Shown here: piece by piece, positions 5,981 through 15,014 of the stretch
Layout: every line of letters starts with the position of its first letter
Position numbering within the stretch: position 1 is the stretch's first letter
Source: Sphingomonas bacterium
GTDB lineage: Bacteria; Pseudomonadota; Alphaproteobacteria; Sphingomonadales; Sphingomonadaceae
Direction: 5' to 3'
NCBI RefSeq assembly: GCF_028292965.1
Contig: NZ_JAQGLG010000205.1
Span: forward strand, 1 to 51,758
DNA length: 51,758 nucleotides
Notes under the pieces: model-generated
Seen by the model: the letters and a program-made list of their open reading frames with translations, nothing else
Told to the model about the DNA's origin: nothing
Databases searched by the model: none
Made by a program: the position numbers and the translations under genes

Positions 5981-8266
5981 ATGAACGATTACAGCGGGTC
6001 CGTCCCCGATATTGCCGATCGTGGCCGGGGCGGCGCGATCGCGCCGCTCGGTCAGAACCTCCAGGTCTCGCAAGGGCCGACGATGTTCGACATGGATTCG
6101 CTCGAAGGCGATGCGGGCGGCTTCAACCTGCGCGACGTCTGGCGCGTACTGTATCGCTGGCGCTGGCTGATCGCTGCCGTGACGCTGGTGTCGGTGCTCG
6201 CCGCCTTCGGCCTTAGCCTGCTGACGACGCCGCTATATCGCGCCTATTCGTCGCTCGAGATCACCCAGCCGCAGTCCGAACTGATCGCGCGCGCCAATAC
6301 CGAGCCGGTCGTGCAGCGCGACCCGGCGTTCCTCGCGACGCAATATGGCCTGCTCAAGAGCCGCTCGCTGACCGAGCGCGTGGTGCGCCAACTCAACCTT
6401 GCCAATGATCCGTCGATCGCGCCGAGCCGGCTGAGCCTGGAGCAGCGCGAGCGAATCGCCGGAAATGTCGTTCAAGCCAATTATCTCGTCAATCCGGTAC
6501 TCGGCAGCCGGCTGATCAACCTGAGCTATGTCGACAGGGATCCGGTGCGCGCGGCGCGCATCGTCAACACCTTCGGCGACGCGTTCATCGCCTCACAGCT
6601 CGAGCGCAAGTTCGGCCAGACCGCCTATGCGCGGCAATTCCTGCAGACCCGGCTCGACGCCACCAAGAAGACGCTCGAGGCGTCCGAGGCGGCGGTGGTG
6701 AATTACGCCCAGAGCCAGGGGCTCGTCATGGTCAGCGGCGGTAGCGGCGGCGGTGCGACCGGCGACGGCGGTGGTGGCGGCGGTGGCGGCAGCGGCCCGA
6801 CATCGCTCGAAAGCGGTTCGATGGTGGCGATCAACGCGGCCTTGTCGCAGGCGACGAGCGACCGCATCGCGGCAGCGGCGCGTTGCCACCAAGGCCAATC
6901 GGGCAGCGAAATCCAGCGTGACACGGCGATGCAGACGATGCGGTCACGCCGCGCCGAGCTGCAAGCCGATTACGACCAGAAGCTGACCCTCTACAAGCCG
7001 GAGTTCCCGGCGATGGTGCAGTTGCGCGCGCAGATCGCGGCGCTCGACAACCAGCTGCGCCAGCAAGGCGGCAACATTTCGGGCGGCGTGTGCTCGGACT
7101 ATAATGCGACACTGTCGCGCGAGAGCGCGCTCAAGGCGCGTGTCGGCCAGCTCAAGGGCGCGGTGCTCAACGTCCAGGAGCGCAGCATCAAGTACAATAT
7201 CCTGCAACGCGAGGTGGATACCAACCGCGCGCTGTATGACGCGCTGCTGCAGCGCTTCAAGGAGATCGGGGTCGCCGGCGGCGTCGGTGCCACCACCGTG
7301 GCGGTGGTCGACCGCGCTGATGTGCCGGGCGCCCCGTTCCAGCCGAACCTGTTCAAGAACGTGTTCCTGGCGGTGATCCTGGGCCTCGGCCTGGGTGTTG
7401 CGCTCGCCTATCTGATCGAGTTCATCGACGACACGGTCAAGGCGCCGGAAGACGTCAAGCAGAAGCTGCGCGTGCCGGTGCTCGGCGTGGTGCCGATCGT
7501 CACCAAGGGCGAGACGATCGCGGACCAGCTTGCCGATCCGCAATCGCCGGTGTCCGAGGCCTATTTCTCGATCAGCGCGGCGATCCAGTTCTCGACCAGC
7601 GGTGGTTCGCCCAAGTCGCTCTTGGTCAGTTCGTCGCAGCCGGCCGAAGGCAAGTCGAGCACCTGCTATGCGATCGCGCAGAATTTCGCGCGGCTCGACC
7701 GCACGGTGCTTTTGATCGACGCCGATATGCGCAAGCCGAGCTTCTTCATCGAGGATAGCGAAAAGGCCAAGACCGTCGGCCTGTCGGCGCTGCTGACCAG
7801 TGATTCGAGCCTGGTGTCCCACGTCAGCGCGACGCGCAGCCCGAACCTGTTCCTGCTCTCCTCGGGTCGCGTGCCGCCGAACCCGGCCGAGCTGCTCGCC
7901 AGCGTGCGCATGCGCGCCATCCTGGAAGAGGCGATGTCGCGCTTCGACATGGTGATCATCGATGCCCCGCCAGTGCTCGGGCTTGCCGACGCGCCGCTGC
8001 TCGCCTCGATGGTGCAGGGCACGTTGCTCGTGGTGCAGTCGGGCGCGATCCGTCGCCCGGCGGTGAGCAACACGATCAACCGGCTGCGTTCGACCGGCGG
8101 CCATATCATCGGCGCGGTGCTGACCAAGTTCGATCCCAAGACCAGCGCGTACGGCTATGGCTACGGCTATGGGTACGGCTATGGTTATGGTTATGGGCGC
8201 GACGCCTATAAATATGGCGTGACGGCCGGCGACGACGGCGGAACGCGCCGCATCCAGCTGTCCTGA
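5981..8266 (+). CDS. Polysaccharide co-polymerase fused to BY-type tyrosine kinase (Wzc-like)
   Basis: The 761-residue inner-membrane protein sets EPS chain length and drives export. The first membrane segment (about 62-85, LIAAVTLVSVLAAFGL) opens the Wzz domain, and the second (about 456-480) follows the GNVR-like region and leads to the cytoplasmic kinase. Kinase motifs are Walker A (QPAEGKSS, about 551-558), Walker A' (LLIDADMRKP, about 577) and Walker B (MVIIDAPP, about 657). The C-terminus is a (Tyr-Gly)8 run plus DAYKYG, an unusual form of the tyrosine cluster that BY-kinases autophosphorylate. A glycine-rich insert (about 251-274) interrupts the periplasmic domain. Sphingan loci often split this function into two genes; here it is one. 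Confidence 0.93.
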   Translation: MNDYSGSVPDIADRGRGGAIAPLGQNLQVSQGPTMFDMDSLEGDAGGFNLRDVWRVLYRWRWLIAAVTLVSVLAAFGLSLLTTPLYRAYSSLEITQPQSELIARANTEPVVQRDPAFLATQYGLLKSRSLTERVVRQLNLANDPSIAPSRLSLEQRERIAGNVVQANYLVNPVLGSRLINLSYVDRDPVRAARIVNTFGDAFIASQLERKFGQTAYARQFLQTRLDATKKTLEASEAAVVNYAQSQGLVMVSGGSGGGATGDGGGGGGGGSGPTSLESGSMVAINAALSQATSDRIAAAARCHQGQSGSEIQRDTAMQTMRSRRAELQADYDQKLTLYKPEFPAMVQLRAQIAALDNQLRQQGGNISGGVCSDYNATLSRESALKARVGQLKGAVLNVQERSIKYNILQREVDTNRALYDALLQRFKEIGVAGGVGATTVAVVDRADVPGAPFQPNLFKNVFLAVILGLGLGVALAYLIEFIDDTVKAPEDVKQKLRVPVLGVVPIVTKGETIADQLADPQSPVSEAYFSISAAIQFSTSGGSPKSLLVSSSQPAEGKSSTCYAIAQNFARLDRTVLLIDADMRKPSFFIEDSEKAKTVGLSALLTSDSSLVSHVSATRSPNLFLLSSGRVPPNPAELLASVRMRAILEEAMSRFDMVIIDAPPVLGLADAPLLASMVQGTLLVVQSGAIRRPAVSNTINRLRSTGGHIIGAVLTKFDPKTSAYGYGYGYGYGYGYGYGRDAYKYGVTAGDDGGTRRIQLS
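8150..8197 (+). repeat. Hexanucleotide-type repeat coding (Tyr-Gly)x8
   Basis: Eight consecutive TAY-GGN codon pairs encode the tyrosine cluster of the Wzc-like kinase. Codons vary (tac/tat, ggc/ggg/ggt), so protein-level selection is suggested, but the repeat could still change length by slippage. That would alter the number of phosphorylatable tyrosines. Confidence 0.9.
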
Positions 8267-8291
8267 CGATATTGCCGGGACCAGAGGGGAC

Positions 8292-9479
8292 ATGGCGGAT
8301 CTTCGTCGTACCTCAGGCCTGATCGCCGGGGCCGCTCTGTCGCTCGGCGTGGCGGCGGCGGCGTTATGGTCGACGGGCCATGCATGGCGCCAGCCGGCGC
8401 GGACAGAGGCGGAGAATGGCTATATCTCGGCGCTGAATGCGGCGATGCTCGATCCGCAGCAGGCCCGGCCGGCCGCACCGGCGGCGCTCGCATCGCCCGC
8501 GGCACGGTTGGCACATCGGCCGCTCGATCGTGGCGCACTGGCCCAGGTGGCGCTCGAGGCGACGCTGGTGGGCAAGCGCGATGTGGCGCGCCCGATCATG
8601 CAGGAAGTGGTGCGGCGCGATCCGCGCGCCAAGGCGGGGCGGATCTGGCTGATGGCGGACGCGCTGCGCCGTGACGATCTGCGCGCGGCGACCGGGCAGA
8701 TCGAACGGCTGATGGCGATCGATCCGGCGCAGAGCCTGGCCTATTTTCCGATCCTTGCCGATATTGCGAAGCAGCGCGGTGGCGAGCGGCTGATCGCGGG
8801 CATTCTTTCGCGCGGGCCGATGTGGCGGACGCAGTTCCTTGGTTTCCTGACCACGCGCGGTGTCGTGCCGGAATTGATCTTCCGCCTCAACACCGGTCCG
8901 TCGGGGAACACCAAGGTCGGTGGGGAGCCGGCCCAGGCGGCACTGATCCAGCAATTCATCGCCCGGGGCGATTATGACGGCGCTTATGTCGCCTGGGTCA
9001 ATTTCCTGCCGCCCGCGGCGCTGGCCAAGGTCACCACGGTGTATGACGGCGGTTTCGCCGGCTTGCCGGGGCCGCAGCCGTTCAACTGGTCGTTCAACGA
9101 TGGCGATGCCGCGTCGGTCGGCATCGATCGCGGGCATGGCCTGCACATCGAATATTCGGGCGCGCAGACCGCGCGGCTGGCCAGCCAGACCGTGCTGCTG
9201 AAGCCGGGCAGCTATCGCCTTGATTATACCGCGCAAGGGACAGGCGAGCTTGCCGATGGCGGCGCGATCAGCTGGCGCCTGCTGTGCGTGCCCGACAACA
9301 AGCCGGTGCTCGACCTGCCGATCACCGGCCTGACCGATCGCACCGTTGGCCGGGCGGCGCGGTTCACCGTGCCCGTCGGCTGCAACGCCCAGCTGCTGTC
9401 GATCGATGCGACGCTCGGCACCTTCCCGCAATCGCGCTCGCTGACCATCGCGCAGGTCGCGATCAACAGGGGTCCGTGA
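8292..9479 (+). CDS. Membrane-anchored TPR-like protein of the EPS operon, unknown function
   Basis: The 395-residue protein sits between the co-polymerase and the ligase-family gene, with a clear ribosome site (agaggggac before ATG). Residues about 9-28 are a membrane anchor or signal (LIAGAALSLGVAAAALW). Residues about 75-200 are Ala/Leu/Arg-rich helices with TPR-like spacing (ALAQVALEATLVGKRDVARP, AKAGRIWLMADAL). The C-terminal third looks like a beta-sandwich (FNWSFNDGD, LLKPGSYRLDY, ISWRLLC), which might bind carbohydrate. I do not recognise the family. Context suggests a periplasmic assembly or chain-handling factor. It ends in TGATG with the next gene, so the two are translationally coupled. 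Confidence 0.7.
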   Translation: MADLRRTSGLIAGAALSLGVAAAALWSTGHAWRQPARTEAENGYISALNAAMLDPQQARPAAPAALASPAARLAHRPLDRGALAQVALEATLVGKRDVARPIMQEVVRRDPRAKAGRIWLMADALRRDDLRAATGQIERLMAIDPAQSLAYFPILADIAKQRGGERLIAGILSRGPMWRTQFLGFLTTRGVVPELIFRLNTGPSGNTKVGGEPAQAALIQQFIARGDYDGAYVAWVNFLPPAALAKVTTVYDGGFAGLPGPQPFNWSFNDGDAASVGIDRGHGLHIEYSGAQTARLASQTVLLKPGSYRLDYTAQGTGELADGGAISWRLLCVPDNKPVLDLPITGLTDRTVGRAARFTVPVGCNAQLLSIDATLGTFPQSRSLTIAQVAINRGP

Positions 9480-10915
9480 TGGCCAGCTCTTCACGCTCAC
9501 GCCGGTCGAGCCGCTCGCGCAGCAGTTCGCTGACGCCAAGCTTCGCGCCGCGTACGTTGGCATTGCCAGGCTATCTCGCTGCGGCGATCGTGCTGGGCGG
9601 GGCTTCGGCGGCGGGGCTGATTCCCAATCTGCTGCTTCAGCTCGGCGGCGCAGCGGTGCTGTTCCTCGCTTTTCTGCGGCCGTCGCATCGTCCCGCCGCC
9701 GCGGCCGAGAAGATGCTGTTGTGGATAGGCGTGGCGTTCGTCGTGGTGGCGCTGATCCAGCTCATCCCATTGCCGGCGAGCCTGTGGTCGTCGCTTGGCG
9801 GCCGCGCCTCGGTGGCGCACGGCTTCACCCTTATCGGCGCGCCGCTGCCCGCCTTGCCGCTGTCGCTCGATCCGAGGGCGACGGTGGCCAGCCTGTTGAG
9901 CGTGACCGTCGCGGCAGGGATGTTCGTGCTGGTCCGCCGCGCCGACGACCGCCAGCTCGCCGCCTTCGCGGTGACGCTGACGGTGATGGCTGCATTGTCG
10001 GTGGTGCTGGGCTTGATCCAGCTGGTCAACGGCCAGAATTCGCCGCTGTATCTCTACACCAACACCAATCGTGGCCAGCCGGTCGGCTTCTTCGCCAACA
10101 GCAACCATCTGGCGACCCTGGTGCTGAGCGCCGTGCCGTTCCTGGCGGCGCTGGTCGCCACCGCGCGCGCGCGCGGCGCCGAGAAGGTCGGCGGCGGGGC
10201 GGCGGACATCATCGTGCTCGGTGCATTGGCGGTGATCCTGTTGCTTGGTGCCGTGGTCGATGGTTCGATTGCCGGGCTGGGCCTGTTGGTGCCGACCTTG
10301 CTCGGCTCTTTTTTCCTGATCCGGCGCGGGCGCGACCGGCGGCAGTTGCTGATCGGCGCGGCGGTGTTGCTGGTGCTGGTCGGTATCTTCGTCGTGCTGG
10401 CCTTCAACAGTCCGATTCTCGACGGTTATGCCAAGACCTCGATCGATGCCGGTCCGACCTCGCGGCTCGGTTTCTACCAGCATGGTATCGCGGCGATCAG
10501 GGCCTATTTTCCGCTCGGGACGGGGCTGGGCAGTTTCGTGTCGGTGTTCCCGGCGTTCGAGAACCCGCAATTGGTCGACTCGATCTTCGTCAACCACGCG
10601 CATAACGACTATATCGAGATCGCTCTTGAACTGGGGCTGGCGGGGATCGTGCTGATCATCGCTTTCCTTGCCTGGTGGGCGTGGCGCGCGCTGGCGATCT
10701 GGCGCGATCGCGACAACGGGTTGCTGCCGCGCGCGGCGACGATCAGCTCGGCGATCATCCTGGCGCACAGCCTGGTCGACTATCCGGCGCGGACCGCCGC
10801 GATCCTGGCGGTGATGACCGCGTGCTGCGCGATCATGGCGCGGCCGACGCGGATATTGCCGCCACCGCCGCCGGCCGACGAGGCTGCGGCGCCGGCACGC
10901 CATCTGGCGGCGTGA
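9479..10915 (+). CDS. O-antigen ligase/polymerase family membrane protein (Wzy_C type)
   Basis: About 478 residues with a basic, Ser/Arg-rich N-terminus (SSRSRRSSRSRSSS) and around ten or more hydrophobic segments. The diagnostic periplasmic loop NHAHNDYIEIALELGLAG near residues 367-384 belongs to the WaaL/Wzy_C family. Such proteins join lipid-linked oligosaccharides into a polymer or transfer polymer to an acceptor at the periplasmic face. ATG 9479 overlaps the upstream stop (TGATG), so the track start at 9284 is a shadow extension. In sphingan loci a gene of this class next to the co-polymerase usually acts as polymerase. A second, unrelated polymerase candidate lies at 29994. Confidence 0.87.
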   Translation: MASSSRSRRSSRSRSSSLTPSFAPRTLALPGYLAAAIVLGGASAAGLIPNLLLQLGGAAVLFLAFLRPSHRPAAAAEKMLLWIGVAFVVVALIQLIPLPASLWSSLGGRASVAHGFTLIGAPLPALPLSLDPRATVASLLSVTVAAGMFVLVRRADDRQLAAFAVTLTVMAALSVVLGLIQLVNGQNSPLYLYTNTNRGQPVGFFANSNHLATLVLSAVPFLAALVATARARGAEKVGGGAADIIVLGALAVILLLGAVVDGSIAGLGLLVPTLLGSFFLIRRGRDRRQLLIGAAVLLVLVGIFVVLAFNSPILDGYAKTSIDAGPTSRLGFYQHGIAAIRAYFPLGTGLGSFVSVFPAFENPQLVDSIFVNHAHNDYIEIALELGLAGIVLIIAFLAWWAWRALAIWRDRDNGLLPRAATISSAIILAHSLVDYPARTAAILAVMTACCAIMARPTRILPPPPPADEAAAPARHLAA

Positions 10916-11007
10916 CGAGGCGCGATCGATAGCTGTATCGCAGTGCAGCATGCGCCGCTATGCATCGCCGGCTTCCCGCGGCACGGGTAATGATTCGAGG
11001 GGTTTTT

Positions 11008-12066
11008 GTGACCAAGACGGCGCTCATTACCGGCATTACGGGTCAGGACGGGGCCTATCTCGCCGAATTGCTGCTGGCCAAGGGTTATATGGTGCACGGC
11101 ATCAAGCGCCGCTCTTCGTCATTCAACACCGGCCGTATCGACCATCTCTATGAGGATCCGCACGAGCAGGGCGTGAAGCTCAAGCTGCATCATGGCGACA
11201 TGACGGATTCGACCAATCTGATCCGCATCGTGCAGGAGACGCAGCCCGACGAAATCTACAATCTCGCCGCGATGAGCCATGTCCAGGTCAGCTTCGAGAC
11301 GCCGGAATATACCGCCAATGCCGACGGCATCGGCACGTTGCGCCTGCTCGAGGCGATCCGGCTGCTCGGCATGACCGAGAAGGTGCGTTTTTACCAGGCG
11401 TCGACATCGGAGCTGTACGGCTGGGTGCGCGAGATTCCGCAGAGCGAGACGACGCCCTTCTATCCGCGCTCGCCTTATGCCGCGGCCAAGCTCTACGCTT
11501 ACTGGATCACAGTGAACTATCGTGAGGGGTATGGGATGCATGCCTCGAACGGCATCTTGTTCAACCATGAGAGCCCGCTGCGTGGCGAGACCTTCGTCAC
11601 GCGCAAGATCACGCGGGCGGTGGCGGCGATCACGCTGGGGCTGCAGGACACGCTGTATCTCGGCAACATGGATGCCAAGCGTGACTGGGGCCATGCGCGA
11701 GATTATGTCGAGGGCATGTGGCGCATCCTGCAGCAGGACACGCCCGACGACTATGTGCTGGCGACCGGCGAAACGCGCACCGTGCGCGAATTCGTCGAAC
11801 TGGCGTTCCGCGAAGTCGATGTCGAGATCGTATGGAGCGGCGAGGGGGTCGACGAGATCGGCCGTTGCGCGAAAACCGGCCGCGCGCTGGTCAAGGTCGA
11901 TCCGCGCTACTTCCGCCCGACCGAAGTCGATATCCTGATCGGCAACCCGGCCAAGGCGAAGGAAAAGCTCGGCTGGACCGCGACGGTGAAACTGCCGGAG
12001 CTGGTCGCCGAGATGGTCCGTTCGGACCTCGACACGATCAAGCGTGAGGGGCGGTCGGGCTCTTGA
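11008..12066 (+). CDS. gmd: GDP-mannose 4,6-dehydratase
   Basis: Converts GDP-D-mannose to GDP-4-keto-6-deoxy-D-mannose, the branch point to GDP-L-fucose and other deoxy sugars. It has 352 residues from GTG 11008, chosen because gaggggttttt precedes it and [17 protein letters not shown] is the usual N-terminus; the track's 10960 start is longer than the family. NADP-binding [23 protein letters not shown] and the catalytic YAAAK are present, with [16 protein letters not shown] typical of Gmd. The gene is followed by fcl with a TTGA overlap, so the two steps are coupled. Confidence 0.95.
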   Translation: MTKTALITGITGQDGAYLAELLLAKGYMVHGIKRRSSSFNTGRIDHLYEDPHEQGVKLKLHHGDMTDSTNLIRIVQETQPDEIYNLAAMSHVQVSFETPEYTANADGIGTLRLLEAIRLLGMTEKVRFYQASTSELYGWVREIPQSETTPFYPRSPYAAAKLYAYWITVNYREGYGMHASNGILFNHESPLRGETFVTRKITRAVAAITLGLQDTLYLGNMDAKRDWGHARDYVEGMWRILQQDTPDDYVLATGETRTVREFVELAFREVDVEIVWSGEGVDEIGRCAKTGRALVKVDPRYFRPTEVDILIGNPAKAKEKLGWTATVKLPELVAEMVRSDLDTIKREGRSGS

Positions 12067-13028
12067 GCGATACGATGTTCGATCTTGCCGGAAAGCGCGT
12101 CTATATCGCCGGCCATCGCGGGATGGTCGGCAGTGCGTTGATGCGCCGGCTGGCCGGCGAGGGCTGCACGCTGCTGACCGCAGCGCGGGCCGAGCTTGAT
12201 CTCAGGCGTCAGGATCAGGTCGAGGCATGGTTCGCAGCCAACAAGCCCGATGTGGTGTTTCTTGCGGCGGCGCGTGTCGGCGGGATCTGGGCGAACAGCA
12301 ATTTCCCCGGCGAGTTCATCTACGAAAACATGATGGTCGAGGCGAATGTGATCGAGGCGGCGCGTGCCAATGGCGTCGCCAAGCTGCTGTTCCTCGGCTC
12401 GGCCTGTATCTATCCGCGCGACGCACCGCAGCCGATTCCGGAGAGCGCGCTGCTCACCGGGCCGCTCGAGCCGACCAACGAATGGTATGCGGTGGCCAAG
12501 ATCGCCGGGATCAAGCTCGCGCAAGGCTATCGCCAGCAATATGGCTGCGACTTCATCTCGGCCCAGCCGACCAATCTCTACGGGCCGGGGGACAATTTCG
12601 ACCTGAAACAGAGCCATGTCATACCGGCACTGATCCGCAAGGCGCAGGCCGCCAAGGACGCCGGCGATGCGACGATCCCGATCTGGGGCTCCGGCACACC
12701 GCAGCGCGAATTTTTGCACGTCGACGACCTAGCCGATGCGCTTGTGTTTCTCACCCAGACGTATAGCGACGCGGGCATCGTCAATGTCGGCAGCGGCGAG
12801 GAAGTGACCATCCGCGAACTCGCCGAAACGGTGAACCGGGTGGTCGGTTATGACGGCACGCTGACGTTCGACGCCAGCAAGCCCGATGGCGTGATGCGCA
12901 AGCTGGTCGATGTGAGCAAGATCAATGCGCTGGGTTGGCGACACCGGTACGGGCTGGCGGAGGGGCTGGCCCATACCTATCGCTGGTTTCTTGAACATCA
13001 TGCCGACGCGCGCGGGCTGGACGGCTGA
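12063..13028 (+). CDS. fcl: GDP-L-fucose synthase (epimerase/reductase)
   Basis: Takes the Gmd product to GDP-L-fucose by double epimerisation and NADPH reduction. The 321-residue SDR has [43 protein letters not shown] with the catalytic Tyr/Lys, and [13 protein letters not shown]. Start TTG 12063 overlaps the gmd stop; ATG 12075 is the alternative and loses only four residues. Together with gmd it implies fucose or a fucose-derived sugar in the polymer. Confidence 0.95.
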   Translation: MSDTMFDLAGKRVYIAGHRGMVGSALMRRLAGEGCTLLTAARAELDLRRQDQVEAWFAANKPDVVFLAAARVGGIWANSNFPGEFIYENMMVEANVIEAARANGVAKLLFLGSACIYPRDAPQPIPESALLTGPLEPTNEWYAVAKIAGIKLAQGYRQQYGCDFISAQPTNLYGPGDNFDLKQSHVIPALIRKAQAAKDAGDATIPIWGSGTPQREFLHVDDLADALVFLTQTYSDAGIVNVGSGEEVTIRELAETVNRVVGYDGTLTFDASKPDGVMRKLVDVSKINALGWRHRYGLAEGLAHTYRWFLEHHADARGLDG

Positions 13029-13039
13029 AAGGGGATTTG

Positions 13040-14008
13040 ATGGCGCGGAGTTATGACAGCCGGAAGCGTATTCTCGTGACCGGCGGAGCAGGATTTCTCG
13101 GGTCGCATCTGTGCGACCGGTTGCTCGATGCCGGGCATGAGGTGCTGTGCCTCGACAATATGTACACCGGCACCAAGCGCAATATCGACCATCTGCACGC
13201 CAACCCGCGCTTCGAATTCATGCGCCACGATGTGTGCTTCCCGGTCTATGTCGAGGTCGACGAGATCTACAATCTCGCCTGCCCGGCCTCGCCGGTGCAT
13301 TATCAGCATGACCCGGTGCAGACGACGAAGACCTGTGTCCACGGCGCGATCAACATGCTTGGTCTCGCCAAGCGGTTGCGCTGCCGCATCCTGCAGGCCT
13401 CGACCAGCGAGGTTTATGGCGATCCCAGCGTCCATCCGCAGACCGAGGATTATTGGGGCCACGTCAACCCGATCGGCATCCGCTCCTGCTATGACGAGGG
13501 CAAACGATGCGCCGAGACGCTGTTCTTCGATTATCACCGCCAGCACGACCTGGAGATCAAGGTTGCGCGGATCTTCAACACCTATGGCCCGCGCATGCAC
13601 CCCGCCGATGGGCGCGTGGTGTCGAACTTCGTCGTCCAGGCGCTGAAGGGCGAGCCGATCACGATCTTCGGCGACGGCCAGCAGACGCGCAGCTTCTGCT
13701 ACGTCGAGGATCTGGTCGATGGCCTGATCCGGCTGATGGAGAGCCCGGCCGAGATCACCGGCCCGGTCAATATCGGTAATCCGAATGAATTCTCGATGCG
13801 CGAACTGGCCGATGCCGTACTGGCGCAGGTCGACACCAAATCCACCATCACGCAGCTGCCGCTGCCGGCGGACGATCCCAAGCAGCGCAAGCCCGACATC
13901 ACCACCGCGCAGACCAAGCTCGGCTGGGAACCCAGGGTGCAGCTGCGCGAGGGGCTGACCAACACGATCGCCTATTTCCGCGAGTTGGTTGAGCAGGGCG
14001 AAGCCTGA
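13040..14008 (+). CDS. UDP-glucuronate decarboxylase-like SDR (UDP-xylose synthase)
   Basis: The 322-residue extended SDR starts [15 protein letters not shown] and carries the hallmark [18 protein letters not shown] of UDP-glucuronate decarboxylases, plus STSEVYGDP, the catalytic SCYDEGKR and [10 protein letters not shown]. The expected reaction is UDP-glucuronate to UDP-xylose with bound NAD. Start ATG 13040 follows aggggattt; the TTG just before it is a less likely start. It needs UDP-glucuronate, so a UDP-glucose dehydrogenase must act from outside the window. Confidence 0.9.
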   Translation: MARSYDSRKRILVTGGAGFLGSHLCDRLLDAGHEVLCLDNMYTGTKRNIDHLHANPRFEFMRHDVCFPVYVEVDEIYNLACPASPVHYQHDPVQTTKTCVHGAINMLGLAKRLRCRILQASTSEVYGDPSVHPQTEDYWGHVNPIGIRSCYDEGKRCAETLFFDYHRQHDLEIKVARIFNTYGPRMHPADGRVVSNFVVQALKGEPITIFGDGQQTRSFCYVEDLVDGLIRLMESPAEITGPVNIGNPNEFSMRELADAVLAQVDTKSTITQLPLPADDPKQRKPDITTAQTKLGWEPRVQLREGLTNTIAYFRELVEQGEA

Positions 14009-14009
14009 C

Positions 14010-15014
14010 GTGACACCGGTGCGGGTTGCCATGGTCGGTTGCGGCGCGATCGCCGAGCTCGGGCATCTGCCCGGGGCGGCCGTCGCGCCCGATGTCGACG
14101 TGACCGTGCTGATCGACCGCGATGAGTCACGCGCCCGCGCCATGGCCGAGGCGTTCGGCATCGCGCATGTCGAGACCGACATTGCCCGCGCGGCCGACCA
14201 TGCCGAGGCGGCGATCGTGGCGCTGCCGCCGCATCTCCATCGCCCGGCGGCCGAGACGCTGTTCGCCGCCGGCTTGCACGTGCTGATGGAAAAGCCGCTC
14301 GCCACCTCGGTCGCCGACAGCGACGCGATGATCGCGGCGGCGGCAAAGGCCGACCGGGTGCTGGCGGTGGCGATGATGCGCCGCTTCGCGCGCTCGGCCC
14401 AATATCTCAAAACGTTGATCGATTCGGGCATGCTGGGCAAGATCAAGCGCTACCATGCCGCTAGTGGCGCCGCCGACGCCTGGCCGTCGCGCTCGCCCTT
14501 CACCTTCGACGCGGCGCAGGCCGGCGGCGGCGCGTTGATTTCCAATGGCTGTCATGACGTCGACCTGATGCTGTGGTTGCTCGGCCCGATCGAGACGCTC
14601 GATTTCCGCTCCGATTCGGACGCGCGGATGGAGGGCAATTGCGTGCTGGAGTGCCGGCTGCAATCGGGCACCGAGGCGCTGATCGAGATCAGCCGTACCT
14701 GCACCCTGTCCAACGCGATCCACATCGAGGGCGAGCGCGGCACGGTGATCGCACCGTTGATGGGCGAGGCCATCACGCTGCTGCCGCTCGGTGCCGGGCG
14801 CGAGCTGCTCCCCGACGTTCCGCCGCCGCCGCTGCAGTTCGACCAGACGATGGCGCGGCAGATGGCCGATTTCGTGGCCGCCGTGCGCGGTGAAAAGGCG
14901 CCGATCGCCGATGGCGAGGCGGGGCGCGACATGATCGCGCTGGTCGAGCGCTGCTATGCCGAGGCCAGGCCGTTGAGCTTTGCCTGGGATGTGCCCGTGA
15001 CGGTGGCGGCGTGA
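14010..15014 (+). CDS. Gfo/Idh/MocA family NAD(P)-dependent oxidoreductase
   Basis: The 334-residue protein (GTG 14010; the track start 13989 lies inside the previous gene) has an N-terminal Rossmann fold (VAMVGCGAIAELGHLPG), the family-defining EKPLATS near residue 95, and the second alpha/beta domain (ISNGCHDVDLMLWLLGP with the usual GxH...D pattern). The family oxidises or reduces hydroxyl groups on sugars, inositols or nucleotide sugars. It sits between the xylose synthase and an SDR and overlaps the latter by GTGA. A two-step nucleotide-sugar conversion is therefore likely, but the substrate is unknown. Confidence 0.88.
   Translation: MTPVRVAMVGCGAIAELGHLPGAAVAPDVDVTVLIDRDESRARAMAEAFGIAHVETDIARAADHAEAAIVALPPHLHRPAAETLFAAGLHVLMEKPLATSVADSDAMIAAAAKADRVLAVAMMRRFARSAQYLKTLIDSGMLGKIKRYHAASGAADAWPSRSPFTFDAAQAGGGALISNGCHDVDLMLWLLGPIETLDFRSDSDARMEGNCVLECRLQSGTEALIEISRTCTLSNAIHIEGERGTVIAPLMGEAITLLPLGAGRELLPDVPPPPLQFDQTMARQMADFVAAVRGEKAPIADGEAGRDMIALVERCYAEARPLSFAWDVPVTVAA

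Noticed and set aside
6840-6960. Possible frameshift in the co-polymerase gene around AAARCHQGQSG
   Set aside because: The frame stays open and both sides keep family-like sequence; a variable helical linker explains the odd stretch.
8150-8197. CRISPR-like or non-coding satellite
   Set aside because: The repeat is in frame inside the kinase gene and encodes YG pairs with varied codons; there are no spacers.
6944-8293. 449-residue minus-strand ORF opposite the Wzc-like gene
   Set aside because: It is an antisense frame in high-GC DNA with His/Arg-rich sequence and no motif; the plus strand encodes a clear kinase.
9497-10951. 484-residue minus-strand ORF opposite the ligase-family gene
   Set aside because: Composition is dominated by Arg/Gln/His and no fold is recognisable; it is a shadow of the membrane protein gene.
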